Assembly: GCA_012517205.1 (NCBI GenBank)
Contig: JAAYVL010000004.1
Span: 1 to 63,352, forward strand
Source of the DNA: Verrucomicrobiota bacterium
GTDB taxonomy: Bacteria > Verrucomicrobiota > Verrucomicrobiia > Limisphaerales > UBA8199
Reading direction: 5' to 3'
Length of the DNA: 63,352 nucleotides
Made by a program: the position numbers and the translations under genes. How positions within the stretch are numbered: the first letter of the stretch is position 1; each line of letters opens with the position of its first letter. The notes under the pieces were generated by a model. That model was not told the origin of the DNA and did not search any database. It was given only the letters and a program-made list of their open reading frames with translations. Positions 38,122 through 45,323 of this stretch are shown in pieces.

Positions 38122-39564
38122 CTAATAGCGGTAGTGTTCCGGCTTGTAGGGGCCCTCGATGGGGACGCCGATGTAGTCGGCCTGCTGGCGGGTCAGGCGG
38201 GTGAGCTTGACGCCAAGCTTGCCCAGGTGCAGGCGGGCGACTTCCTCATCGAGCTTCTTGGAGAGACGATAGACGGCCGGCTTATAGGTGGCGCGATTGT
38301 TCCACAGATCGAGCTGGGCCAGCACCTGGTTGGTAAACGAGTTGGACATTACGAAGCTCGGATGCCCTTCGGCGCAGCCCAGGTTCACCAGCCGCCCCTC
38401 GGCCAGCAGGTAAATGCTGCGGTCGCCCGGCAGGTCGTAGCGGTCCACCTGCGGCTTGATATTCACCCGCACGACGCCCCGGGCGGCATTCAGGCGCTCC
38501 ACCTGGATCTCATTGTCGAAGTGGCCGATATTGCAGACGATAGCCTGGTCCCGCATCTTGAGAATATGCTCCAGCCGGATCACATCGCGGTTGCCGGTGC
38601 AGGTGACGTAGATGTCCGCTTCGCCCAGCGTGTCCTCGACGGTCTTAACCTCGAACCCCTCCATCGCGGCCTGCAAGGCGTTGATCGGGTCAATCTCGGT
38701 CACGATTACGCGCGCCCCGAACCCGCGCAGGCTGTGGGCGCTGCCTTTGCCGACATCGCCGTAGCCGCAGACGCAGGCGGTTTTGCCGGCGATCATCACG
38801 CCCAGGGCACGCTTGAGGCCGTCGGCCAGCGATTCGCGGCAGCCGTACAGGTTGTCGAACTTGGACTTGGTGACGGAGTCATTGACGTTGATGGCGGGCA
38901 CCAGCAGTTTGCCGGCGGCGAGCATCTGGTAGAGGCGGTGGACGCCGGTGGTGGTTTCCTCGCTCACCCCTTTCCAGTCCCGGACCGCCCGGGTGAACCA
39001 GCCGGGGCGTTCCTTCGCGCAGCGCCGAAGCAGGTTCTTGATGACCTGCTCTTCGTGGCTGTCGCTCGGGGTGTTGGCCCAATCGCTGCCGTGCTCCATC
39101 TCGTAGCCCCGGTGCAGCAGCAGCGTGGCATCGCCGCCGTCGTCCACGACCAGTTCCGGCCCCCGGCCGCCGGGATGCGTCAACGCCGCCAGGGTGAAGT
39201 CCCAGTAGTCCTCCAGCGATTCGCCTTTGAACGCGAAGACGGGGACCCCCGCCTGGGCGATCGCCGCCGCCGCCTGGTCCTGGGTGCTGAAAATATTGCA
39301 ACTGGCCCAGCGCACCGCCGCGCCCAGTTCGACCAGCGTCTCGATCAGCACGGCCGTCTCGATGGTCATATGCAGCGAGCCGGTCACGCGCACGCCCTTC
39401 AGGGGCTTGCTCGCGCCATACTTCTCGCGCACCGCCATCAGCCCCGGCATCTCCTGTTCCGCCACGGTGATTTCCTTGCGGCCCCAATCGGCGAGGCCGG
39501 GGTCTTTGATCCGGCCCTCGCGGACCGTGCGTTGTTTGCTCCTGTTCCTGGTCAAAGTTGCCAT
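38122..39564 (-). CDS. ahcY: Adenosylhomocysteinase
   Basis: A 480-residue NAD-dependent enzyme that splits S-adenosylhomocysteine into adenosine and homocysteine. [15 protein letters not shown], the substrate-site segment [19 protein letters not shown] and the NAD-binding segment [19 protein letters not shown] are all present, as is the C-terminal EHYRY tail with its lysine-tyrosine-like NAD contact. It lies 51 bp after metK on the same strand, so the two form a SAM-cycle unit with trmB. It is probably controlled by the divergent ArsR-methyltransferase fusion through the metK promoter. Confidence 0.96.
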   Translation of the reverse strand: MATLTRNRSKQRTVREGRIKDPGLADWGRKEITVAEQEMPGLMAVREKYGASKPLKGVRVTGSLHMTIETAVLIETLVELGAAVRWASCNIFSTQDQAAAAIAQAGVPVFAFKGESLEDYWDFTLAALTHPGGRGPELVVDDGGDATLLLHRGYEMEHGSDWANTPSDSHEEQVIKNLLRRCAKERPGWFTRAVRDWKGVSEETTTGVHRLYQMLAAGKLLVPAINVNDSVTKSKFDNLYGCRESLADGLKRALGVMIAGKTACVCGYGDVGKGSAHSLRGFGARVIVTEIDPINALQAAMEGFEVKTVEDTLGEADIYVTCTGNRDVIRLEHILKMRDQAIVCNIGHFDNEIQVERLNAARGVVRVNIKPQVDRYDLPGDRSIYLLAEGRLVNLGCAEGHPSFVMSNSFTNQVLAQLDLWNNRATYKPAVYRLSKKLDEEVARLHLGKLGVKLTRLTRQQADYIGVPIEGPYKPEHYRY

Positions 39565-39615
39565 AATGCTTGTGGTTGAGGTTCCGGGGGTTGACTCAAA
39601 GGCTTCCGCCCCAGC

Positions 39616-40863
39616 TCAGGCGCGGCCGGCCCGGCGCTTGAGCCGCGCCGCGGCTTTCTTCAAGGTGGCCGCCGCCACCGCCGGCGCGCCCCGGCTCGCC
39701 GCCCGGCGCAGAGCCGCCGCCTGGTCCGTCTTTTCCCAGGTGATGTCCGGGTCGTTCTTGCCGAAGTGGCCGTAGTTGGTGGTCTTGAGATAAATGGGCC
39801 GCAGCAGGCGGAGCTGCCGGATGATGTCCGCCGGCTTGAAGCTGAACACCTCGGCCACCGCGCGCTCCAGTTCTTCGTCGCTCACCACGCCCGTGCCGAA
39901 CGTGTTGATGCAAACCGACACCGGCTCCGGATGCCCGATGGCATAGGCAAATTGAATCTCGGCGCTCGTCGCCAGCCCGGCCGCCACGATATTCTTGGCC
40001 ACATACCGGCCCATGTAGGCCGCGCTGCGGTCCACTTTCGACGGGTCCTTGCCGCTGAAGCAGCCGCCGCCATGCCGGCCCACCCCGCCGTAGCTGTCCA
40101 CGATGATTTTGCGCCCGGTCAACCCCGTGTCGCCCTGCGGCCCGCCCACCACAAACCGCCCGGTCGGGTTGACGAGATAGGTCGTCTGCCGGTCGAGCAG
40201 GTGCGGCGGCAGCACCTTCTTCACCACTTCCTTGATGATGAAACTCTCGATGGTCCGGTGCTTCACGTCGGCGGCGTGCTGCGTGGACACCACGACGTTG
40301 GTGATGCGCGCCGGCTGGCCGTTGACATACTGCACCGAGACCTGGCTCTTGGCGTCCGGGCGCAGCCATTTGATCGCGCCGGTCTTGCGAATGCGGGTCA
40401 GTTCGCGCCCCAGTTGATGGGCGAACATGATCGGCGCCGGCATCAATTCGGGGGTTTCCTTCGTGGCGTAGCCAAACATCAGGCCCTGGTCGCCCGCCCC
40501 CTGCTCGGCGGTCCCTTTTCCTTCGGCGGAGCGGGCATCCACGCCCTGCGCAATGTCCGGGCTTTGCGACGTGACCGCGTTCAAAATCATCACCCGGTCC
40601 GCGTGGAAAACGTCATCCGCATGCGTATAGCCAATGTCGCGAATGGTCTGGCGGGCGATGGCGTTGAAGTCCAGCCGGGCCCGGGTGGTGATTTCTCCGC
40701 CCACCACCACCAGGTTGCTCTTGGCGTAAGTCTCGCAGGCCACCCGGCTGCGCGGGTCCTGGGCCAGGCAGGCGTCCAGCACCGCATCCGAAATCGTGTC
40801 GCACACCTTGTCCGGATGGCCTTCGCCGACGGATTCAGAGGAAAAAATGTAATTCTGGCTCAT
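39616..40863 (-). CDS. metK: S-adenosylmethionine synthetase
   Basis: A 415-residue enzyme joining ATP and methionine into [34 protein letters not shown], the P-loop-like [13 protein letters not shown] and [19 protein letters not shown] are diagnostic. The core ends near [14 protein letters not shown], and about 30 further Ala/Arg/Lys-rich residues form a basic tail not usual in the family. The ATG at 40863 faces the regulator gene across 97 bp containing the palindrome at 40904-40923. It is first in metK-ahcY-trmB. Confidence 0.96.
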   Translation of the reverse strand: MSQNYIFSSESVGEGHPDKVCDTISDAVLDACLAQDPRSRVACETYAKSNLVVVGGEITTRARLDFNAIARQTIRDIGYTHADDVFHADRVMILNAVTSQSPDIAQGVDARSAEGKGTAEQGAGDQGLMFGYATKETPELMPAPIMFAHQLGRELTRIRKTGAIKWLRPDAKSQVSVQYVNGQPARITNVVVSTQHAADVKHRTIESFIIKEVVKKVLPPHLLDRQTTYLVNPTGRFVVGGPQGDTGLTGRKIIVDSYGGVGRHGGGCFSGKDPSKVDRSAAYMGRYVAKNIVAAGLATSAEIQFAYAIGHPEPVSVCINTFGTGVVSDEELERAVAEVFSFKPADIIRQLRLLRPIYLKTTNYGHFGKNDPDITWEKTDQAAALRRAASRGAPAVAAATLKKAAARLKRRAGRA

Positions 40864-40903
40864 AGTATCAAGCGGTATCCACAGGTCTTCAATTCATATT
40901 GAC

Positions 40904-40923
40904 GTATCAGGATAACATGATAC
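40904..40923. promoter_or_regulatory. Candidate operator between metK and the ArsR-methyltransferase gene
   Basis: GTATCA-N8-TGATAC is a perfect 6+6 inverted repeat. It overlaps a plus-strand promoter candidate (TTGACG at 40899-40904 and TACATT at 40921-40926, 16-bp spacer). A further GTATCA sits at 40865-40870 beside the metK start. The position suits an ArsR-family repressor acting on both directions. Confidence 0.6.
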
Positions 40924-40960
40924 ATTCAGGTATGCCTGTCAACCGGTTTCTCGCCCCCCC

Positions 40961-41890
40961 ATGTCCGCCACCTTGAAATGCCTCCGGGCCCTGTCCGACC
41001 CCACCCGCCTGCGGATCGTCGCGTTGCTGGAGCGGGACGAGCTCTCCGTCAATGAGCTGCAGGAAATCACCCGGATGGGCCAGTCGCGCATTTCCACCCA
41101 CCTGGGGCTGCTGCAGGATTCCGGCTTTGTGCAATCCCGGCGGGAAGGCAAGCGCGCCTTTTACCGGCTGGGCCCGGCCGCCGGCACCATGGCCGGCGAG
41201 CTCCGCCAACTGGCGATCCGCGGCGCCGGGGAACTGTCGGGGCACGCGGACGACCAGGTCAATTTGAAGCGCATCCTGGCCCGCCGGCGCGCGCAGGCGC
41301 AGGTTTATTTCAACCAGGTGGCGGGGCGGTTCGACCGGGTCTATGGCCCGGGGCGTTCCTGGGAGGCTTTCGGGCACTTGCTGCTGCGCATCCTGCCGCC
41401 GCTGGTGGTGGCGGACCTGGGGGCGGGCGAGGGCTTGCTGAGCGAGCTGCTGGCCCGGCGCTGCCGCAAAGTCATCGCGGTTGACAACTCCCGGAAGATT
41501 GTCGCCTTCGGCGCGGCCAAAGCCCGGAGAAACAACATGAAGAACCTCGAATTTCGCCTCGGAGACCTCCAGGACCCGCCCGTGGCGCCGGCCAGCGTGG
41601 ATTTGGCGATCCTCAGCCAGGCCCTGCACCACGCGCAAGACCCGGCCCGGGCGATTGCCAGCGCCGCCCGCATCCTGAAACCGGGCGGCCAGATCATGAT
41701 TCTCGACCTCGCCCGGCATCGCTTCGAGCGCGCGCGCAAGCTCTACGGCGATCACTGGCTGGGGTTTGCCGAAAGCGAACTGCACCGCTGGCTCGAAGCC
41801 GCCGGCTTCAAACACATTGAAATCAGCAGGGTCGCCCGCGAAGAAGCGCCGCCGCACTTTGAGACGCTCCTGGCGGCGGCGCAAAAATAA
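40961..41890 (+). CDS. ArsR-family regulator fused to a SAM-dependent methyltransferase
   Basis: Residues 1-75 form an ArsR winged helix (LRALSDPTRLRIVALLERDELSV, recognition helix QSRISTHLGLLQDSGFV). Residues about 115-305 are a class I methyltransferase domain with motif I VVADLGAGEG (149-158), VDNSRK, and LDLARH. No metal-binding cysteine pair is seen in the ArsR part. The gene is divergent from metK-ahcY-trmB. Regulators of this type, including SahR in Proteobacteria, control SAM-cycle genes in response to S-adenosylhomocysteine. The methyltransferase domain is therefore likely a SAM/SAH sensor, which is inference here. Confidence 0.9.
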   Translation: MSATLKCLRALSDPTRLRIVALLERDELSVNELQEITRMGQSRISTHLGLLQDSGFVQSRREGKRAFYRLGPAAGTMAGELRQLAIRGAGELSGHADDQVNLKRILARRRAQAQVYFNQVAGRFDRVYGPGRSWEAFGHLLLRILPPLVVADLGAGEGLLSELLARRCRKVIAVDNSRKIVAFGAAKARRNNMKNLEFRLGDLQDPPVAPASVDLAILSQALHHAQDPARAIASAARILKPGGQIMILDLARHRFERARKLYGDHWLGFAESELHRWLEAAGFKHIEISRVAREEAPPHFETLLAAAQK

Positions 41891-41949
41891 CGTGCGCGGC
41901 GCGGTCCAGCCGCCTCCTTTCCGGGCCGGCCTATCCACTTTTGAGACAC

Positions 41950-41961
41950 TGTCCCGGGACA
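41950..41961. promoter_or_regulatory. TGTCCC/GGGACA palindrome upstream of prepilin 1
   Basis: TGTCCCGGGACA is a perfect 12-bp palindrome 201 bp before the first prepilin ATG. A related spaced form is at 44247-44267. It could be a regulator site. PilR-type sites are known to contain TGTC, but the link is speculative. Confidence 0.35.
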
Positions 41962-42034
41962 CTGCCCATTTCTTCAACCCCGGCTCCAGCCGCGCCTCGG
42001 GTCAAAAACGGACTCGCCTTGATAAAGCCCGGGG

Positions 42035-42062
42035 TTGACTCCCCTCGCCAAAGAGGTAATTT
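42035..42062 (+). promoter_or_regulatory. Sigma-70-like promoter of prepilin 1
   Basis: TTGACT (42035-42040) and TAATTT (42057-42062) with 16 bp between. Transcription from about 42069 would give a ~93-nt leader containing the hairpin at 42090-42137. No sigma-54 pattern is visible at this copy, unlike prepilins 2 and 3. Confidence 0.45.
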
Positions 42063-42089
42063 ACAGGGTGCGGTGAGCAACCGGCAATA

Positions 42090-42137
42090 CGTGAACAAAT
42101 ACTGTAATCATAATAACCGCCGGTGGCTCTGTTCACG
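42090..42137 (+). promoter_or_regulatory. Prepilin leader hairpin element, copy 1
   Basis: CGTGAACA (42090-42097) pairs with TGTTCACG (42130-42137), 8 bp. The flanking words GGCAATAC before, TAATAACCGCC inside, and CGCAA...GAAAGAC after recur at copies 2 and 3. It ends 24 bp before the start codon. Confidence 0.6.
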
Positions 42138-42161
42138 CCGCAATGATAGAAAGACTAAATC

Positions 42162-42533
42162 ATGAAAAGAACAGCATCCCACATCGGGGGCTTTACGCTG
42201 GTGGAGATCATGATCGTGGTGGCCATTATCGGCCTGCTCGCCTCGATCGCGGTCCCCAACTTCACTAAAGCCCGTATGACGGCTCGTATGAACGCTTGTA
42301 TCAACAACTTACGAGTAATTGACGGGGCGATTCAGCAATGGGCCCTGGATACCAAGCAGGGGGAAACGGCCCAGGTGACCGCCGCGGACATCCTGCCGTA
42401 TCTGAAGAATGCGGTCACGTGCCCCTCCGGCGGCAAGACCTTCACCGACAGCTACTCGGTGACGACGGTGGAGGCCCGGCCCACGTGCCTCATTCAGCCC
42501 AGCACTCACAAACTTGAAGAGACGCTGCAGTAG
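42162..42533 (+). CDS. Type IV pilin-like/pseudopilin protein 1
   Basis: A 123-residue prepilin. After the short leader ending ...HIGG, prepilin peptidase would cut before FTLVEIMIVVAIIGLLASIA, with Glu5 of the mature protein present. The following ACINNLRVIDGAIQQWALDTKQ helix is shared with the next two genes. Two cysteines in the C-terminal part (TCPSGG and TCLIQP) could form a disulfide. It would assemble into a type IV pilus or type II secretion pseudopilus at the inner membrane. Assembly ATPase and prepilin peptidase genes are not in the window. The gene is followed by its own terminator. Confidence 0.92.
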   Translation: MKRTASHIGGFTLVEIMIVVAIIGLLASIAVPNFTKARMTARMNACINNLRVIDGAIQQWALDTKQGETAQVTAADILPYLKNAVTCPSGGKTFTDSYSVTTVEARPTCLIQPSTHKLEETLQ

Positions 42534-42560
42534 CCGCCGGCTCTCGCAATTCAGTTCGAC

Positions 42561-42592
42561 CGGCCCGGGAATGATCCCGGGCCGCTTTTTTT
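42561..42592 (+). terminator. Terminator after prepilin 1
   Basis: CGGCCCGGGA-ATGA-TCCCGGGCCG is a 10-bp perfect stem followed by CTTTTTTT. It lies 28 bp after the stop, making prepilin 1 a separate transcription unit. Confidence 0.92.
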
Positions 42593-42632
42593 AATCGGGT
42601 CGAGGGAGGGGGATAAGGAGCCTTCCCCTGGT

Positions 42633-42648
42633 TGGCATCCGGTGTGCT
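42633..42648 (+). promoter_or_regulatory. Sigma-54-type promoter of prepilin 2
   Basis: TGGCAT-CCGGT-GTGCT fits the -24/-12 pattern: GG (42634-42635) and GC (42646-42647) are separated by 10 bp. One base of the TTGC part deviates. It ends 33 bp before the leader hairpin, nearly the same spacing as at prepilin 3. Confidence 0.6.
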
Positions 42649-42680
42649 GAACCCTCAGGTGCGGTTGCAGCGGGCAATCA

Positions 42681-42726
42681 GTGAACAGAAACCGTACTAG
42701 TAATAACCCGCCCGCTGCGAGTTCAC
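42681..42726 (+). promoter_or_regulatory. Prepilin leader hairpin element, copy 2
   Basis: GTGAAC (42681-42686) pairs with GTTCAC (42721-42726). GGCAATC before, TAATAACCCGCCCGCTGC inside and CGCCGCAAGAACAGAAAGAC after match the other copies. It ends 30 bp before the start codon. Confidence 0.6.
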
Positions 42727-42756
42727 GCCGCAAGAACAGAAAGACCGAAAGCAAGT

Positions 42757-43113
42757 ATGAAAAAAATGACCTCCCGGAAATCGGGCTTCACCCTGGTGGA
42801 AATCATGATCGTTGTGGCCATCATCGGCCTGTTGGCGGCGATCGCTATTCCCAACTTCGTGCGCGCCCGCACGCAATCGCAGAAGAATGCCTGCATCAAC
42901 AACCTGCGCCAGATTGACGGCGCCAAGCAGCAATGGGCGCTCGAGAACAAGAAAGTCTCCTCCGACGAGCCTGACAAAGACGACTGTCAGCCTTATCTGG
43001 GGCGTGGCGACAATGGCATTTGGCCGGAATGCCCGGCTGGCGGTGACTACACGATTAACGCTGTGAACGTGGCGCCTACATGCAACATCCCAGACCACGA
43101 GTTGCCGGAATAG
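42757..43113 (+). CDS. Type IV pilin-like/pseudopilin protein 2
   Basis: A 118-residue prepilin paralogue of its neighbours. The peptidase site is SG|FTLVEIMIVVAIIGLLAAIA, with Glu5. The helix continues ACINNLRQIDGAKQQWALENKK. The C-terminal part has CPAGGDYT and APTC, the same pair as prepilin 3, so these two are the closest relatives. Four cysteines in the mature protein allow two disulfides. It has a sigma-54-type promoter and hairpin leader upstream and its own terminator downstream, so it is a single-gene unit. Confidence 0.92.
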   Translation: MKKMTSRKSGFTLVEIMIVVAIIGLLAAIAIPNFVRARTQSQKNACINNLRQIDGAKQQWALENKKVSSDEPDKDDCQPYLGRGDNGIWPECPAGGDYTINAVNVAPTCNIPDHELPE

Positions 43114-43168
43114 TCACCAGCGTTGCCTAGAGGCTTGCTGCCAGCAAGTTGCTCTGGAAACAATCGAA

Positions 43169-43204
43169 GGCTTAGGAAGAATTTCCTAAGCCCTTTTGTT
43201 TTTT
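43169..43204 (+). terminator. Terminator after prepilin 2
   Basis: GGCTTAGGAA-GAAT-TTCCTAAGCC is a 10-bp perfect stem followed by CTTTTGTTTTTT. It lies 55 bp after the stop codon. Confidence 0.9.
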
Positions 43205-43302
43205 GCAGCGCTGGCGGCCTCCTCACATGGGATGGAATTCTTCGACGGGCTGGTAGTCCCAGCATATTTCATGTCCCGCACGAAATGCCAACGGACCGGC
43301 GC

Positions 43303-43447
43303 GCGGGCATCGTGCCCGCTTTAGCCCGGATGTTTCATGCCCGAACAGCGTGGCACGGGCATCCCGCCCGTGTGGCGCAGGTCTGATCTCTGCGGGATGG
43401 GCAGGATGCCCGCGCGCCGGCTTCCCAGTTATGAAACATTCCGGCTA
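43303..43447. repeat. REP-like cluster of short palindromes
   Basis: Three short perfect hairpins occur in 110 bp: GCGGGCA-TCG-TGCCCGC (43303-43319), CACGGGC-ATCCC-GCCCGTG (43354-43372) and GGGCA-GGA-TGCCC (43399-43411). Longer inverted words also occur: TAGCCCGGATGTTTCAT (43322-43338) against ATGAAACATTCCGGCTA (43431-43447). It lies between prepilins 2 and 3 and has no ORF. It looks like an interspersed extragenic palindrome cluster. Confidence 0.6.
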
Positions 43448-43509
43448 GCGAGCAGCCTCAAGCCATCCGTAGAAGTCGGCATTCCCAAATGACTCGGTTT
43501 GCCTTCTGC

Positions 43510-43525
43510 TGGCACTCGGATTGCT
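43510..43525 (+). promoter_or_regulatory. Sigma-54-type promoter of prepilin 3
   Basis: TGGCAC-TCGGA-TTGCT matches the sigma-54 consensus TGGCAC-N5-TTGCT exactly. It ends 31 bp before the leader hairpin and 105 bp before the start codon. Confidence 0.75.
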
Positions 43526-43556
43526 GATAAGACGTTAGTGGCGGCCGCAGGCAATA

Positions 43557-43605
43557 CGTGGACCAAAACCGAACTTATTATAACTCGCCTGCTGCCGGGT
43601 TCACG
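43557..43605 (+). promoter_or_regulatory. Prepilin leader hairpin element, copy 3
   Basis: CGTGGACC (43557-43564) pairs with GGTTCACG (43598-43605), 8 bp including one G-U where copies 1 and 2 have A-U. GGCAATAC before, TATAACTCGCCTGCTGC inside and CGCCACGAGAGTTGAAAGA after match the other copies. Confidence 0.6.
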
Positions 43606-43630
43606 CCACGAGAGTTGAAAGATATTGAGT

Positions 43631-43990
43631 ATGAAGATTCGAGCTTCGAGCAGCCCCGGGTTTACCCTCGTAGAAATCATGATCGTAGTGGCGATTATCG
43701 GCCTCTTGGCGGCCATCGCCATTCCTAACTTCGTTCACGCCCGCGTCACCTCGCAGAGGAATGCGTGCGTCAACAACCTCCGCCAGATTGATGGCGCCGC
43801 GCAGCTTTGGGCGCTGGAATTCAGCAAGGCACCCAGCAGTTCTTATCAACTGGAGGACATCGTACCCTACCTCAGACCGCTCACCGCCGCCATCCCCCGA
43901 TGTCCCGCCGGTGGCGATTACACGCCCGGGACGACCGTCAGCAACGCTCCAACCTGCTCGCTTTCTGCCGACGGCCACGTGTTTGAGTAA
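43631..43990 (+). CDS. Type IV pilin-like/pseudopilin protein 3
   Basis: A 119-residue prepilin if started at the ATG at 43631 (MKIRASSSPG); an ATG at 43625 adds two residues. The peptidase site is PG|FTLVEIMIVVAIIGLLAAIA with Glu5, followed by ACVNNLRQIDGAAQLWALE. CPAGGDYT and APTC match prepilin 2. Presence of three near-identical N-terminal helices suggests alternative major or minor subunits of one fibre. A consensus sigma-54 promoter precedes it. The 99-bp repeat copy C lies 56 bp after the stop. Confidence 0.92.
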   Translation: MKIRASSSPGFTLVEIMIVVAIIGLLAAIAIPNFVHARVTSQRNACVNNLRQIDGAAQLWALEFSKAPSSSYQLEDIVPYLRPLTAAIPRCPAGGDYTPGTTVSNAPTCSLSADGHVFE

Positions 43991-44045
43991 CAGTCGGAAG
44001 CACCCCCCATTCCGGGCTACCCCTATCCTTTTCCCGGTCCTCCAC

Positions 44046-44144
44046 GCCGTGTACAAGGGGTGTACAAGGGATGCTCACCGGGAGTTCATCGGATTTTACC
44101 TTGTATCTCCGGCGAGCATCCCTTGTACACCCCTTGTACACGGC
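44046..44144 (+). repeat. 99-bp hairpin repeat, copy C
   Basis: The most nearly perfect copy: GCCGTGTACAAGGGGTGTAC and onward pairs with the right arm almost without interruption for about 35 bp. The loop reads GGGAGTTCATCGGATTTTA, two bases different from copy A. The right flank is CTATAATTGG, like the CTATTGG of copies A and B. Confidence 0.92.
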
Positions 44145-44567
44145 CTATAATTGGCTATAAACAGGCTCGAAATGGCCTGGATCGCGCGAATCTGGGGATA
44201 ACGCAGACTGACAAGAAAGAGGAGATGCCAAGCCGGCTATTTCCATGAGTGTCCCAAAATGGGACACTTTTGAAAGCCGTATGGCTAGCGTGGAGGCGAT
44301 TGCTGTTTGGTTGGGGAAAGACTTGTTGAGAGGGCTTCGAGCTAAAATGCAGGCATTTTTATCCGTGGAAAGGCTGAAAGTAAGAAGAGGGGGTAGAAGT
44401 ATCCGGGCTTCAGGTGGCGTTCTGAACCGCAGCGCAAGGACGCAGGCGGGGGTTATGAGGTACTGATTTTGCTGGTTTATGGTAGGGATTTTGCTTGAGT
44501 TGGAAAGTGGTTGTCTCGTGCCCGGCGCACACTATGCTGAGCATGAAAACGAGAGCGGCCAGGAACC
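44145..44567. other. Intergenic region before the ABC transporter
   Basis: About 420 bp without a supported gene. A 73-codon plus-strand ORF at 44245-44466 has no recognisable features and spans the palindrome at 44247-44267. The ABC transporter promoter is presumably within 44470-44550, but no clear -35/-10 pair was found. Confidence 0.45.
44247..44267. promoter_or_regulatory. AGTGTCCC-AAAAT-GGGACACT palindrome
   Basis: A perfect 8+8 inverted repeat with a five-base loop, followed by TTT. It contains the same TGTCCC/GGGACA halves as the site at 41950-41961. It could be a weak terminator or a regulator site. Confidence 0.4.
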
Positions 44568-45323
44568 ATGGAACCGATTATTGAAACCAGAAACCTGCGC
44601 GTCGAGTTTCGCGCACAGAACTCCGGGTCGGAGAAGAAGGTCGCGGTCAAAGACCTGAACCTGCGCATCTGCGGCGGCGAAGTATTCGGCTTCCTCGGCC
44701 CCAACGGCGCGGGGAAGACGACGACCATGAACGTGCTGTTGGGGTTCGTTAACGCGACCCGCGGATCGGCCTGCCTTTTCGGGGTGGATGTGCGCGAGCC
44801 GATCGCCCGCCAGCGCATTGGCTACCTGCCCGAACTGACGTATTACTACAAGTTCCTGACCGCCGAGGAGTTGCTGCGATTCTACGCGCGCATTTTTGGC
44901 CTTCCGCGGGCCGTGGCGGATCAGCGCATTGAGCAGCTTCTCAAGCTGGTCGAGCTGGACACCGCCCGGCGGCGGCTCATCAAGACCTATTCCAAAGGGA
45001 TGCAGCAGCGGGTGGGGCTGGCCCAGGCCCTGATCAACAATCCCGATCTGCTGATCCTGGATGAGCCCACCAGCGGGCTGGACCCGTTGGGCCGCATGAA
45101 GGTGCGGGAGATTATCCAGCGCCTGAAGAACGAGGGCAAGACGGTCTTTTTCTCCTCCCATGAGCTGGGCGAGGTCGAGACCGTCTGCGACCGGGTTGCC
45201 ATTATCAACCAGGGCGAACTCAAGGTCGAGGGGCGCGTGGCCGACCTGGTCAAGGAACACCAGGCCAACCTCGAGCGGATCTTCCTGAACATTATCGGCT
45301 ATCAACCTGAATCCGACGCATGA
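44568..45323 (+). CDS. ABC transporter ATP-binding protein
   Basis: A 251-residue ATPase. Walker A is GPNGAGKTTT, the signature is YSKGMQQRVGLAQAL (a divergent LSGGQ, common in ABC-2-type exporters), Walker B LLILDEPTSGLDP, and the switch His lies in FFSSHELGEVE. AGGAACC precedes the ATG. Its stop overlaps the permease start by 4 bp. With the permease at 45320 it forms an ABC-2-type exporter of unknown substrate; such pairs often export lipids, polysaccharides or drugs. Confidence 0.93.
   Translation: MEPIIETRNLRVEFRAQNSGSEKKVAVKDLNLRICGGEVFGFLGPNGAGKTTTMNVLLGFVNATRGSACLFGVDVREPIARQRIGYLPELTYYYKFLTAEELLRFYARIFGLPRAVADQRIEQLLKLVELDTARRRLIKTYSKGMQQRVGLAQALINNPDLLILDEPTSGLDPLGRMKVREIIQRLKNEGKTVFFSSHELGEVETVCDRVAIINQGELKVEGRVADLVKEHQANLERIFLNIIGYQPESDA

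Noticed and set aside
38134-39579. 481-codon plus-strand ORF over ahcY
   Set aside because: Shadow of a certain housekeeping gene.
44245-44466. 73-codon plus-strand ORF
   Set aside because: No family features, no ribosome site, and it spans a palindrome; composition is not convincing.
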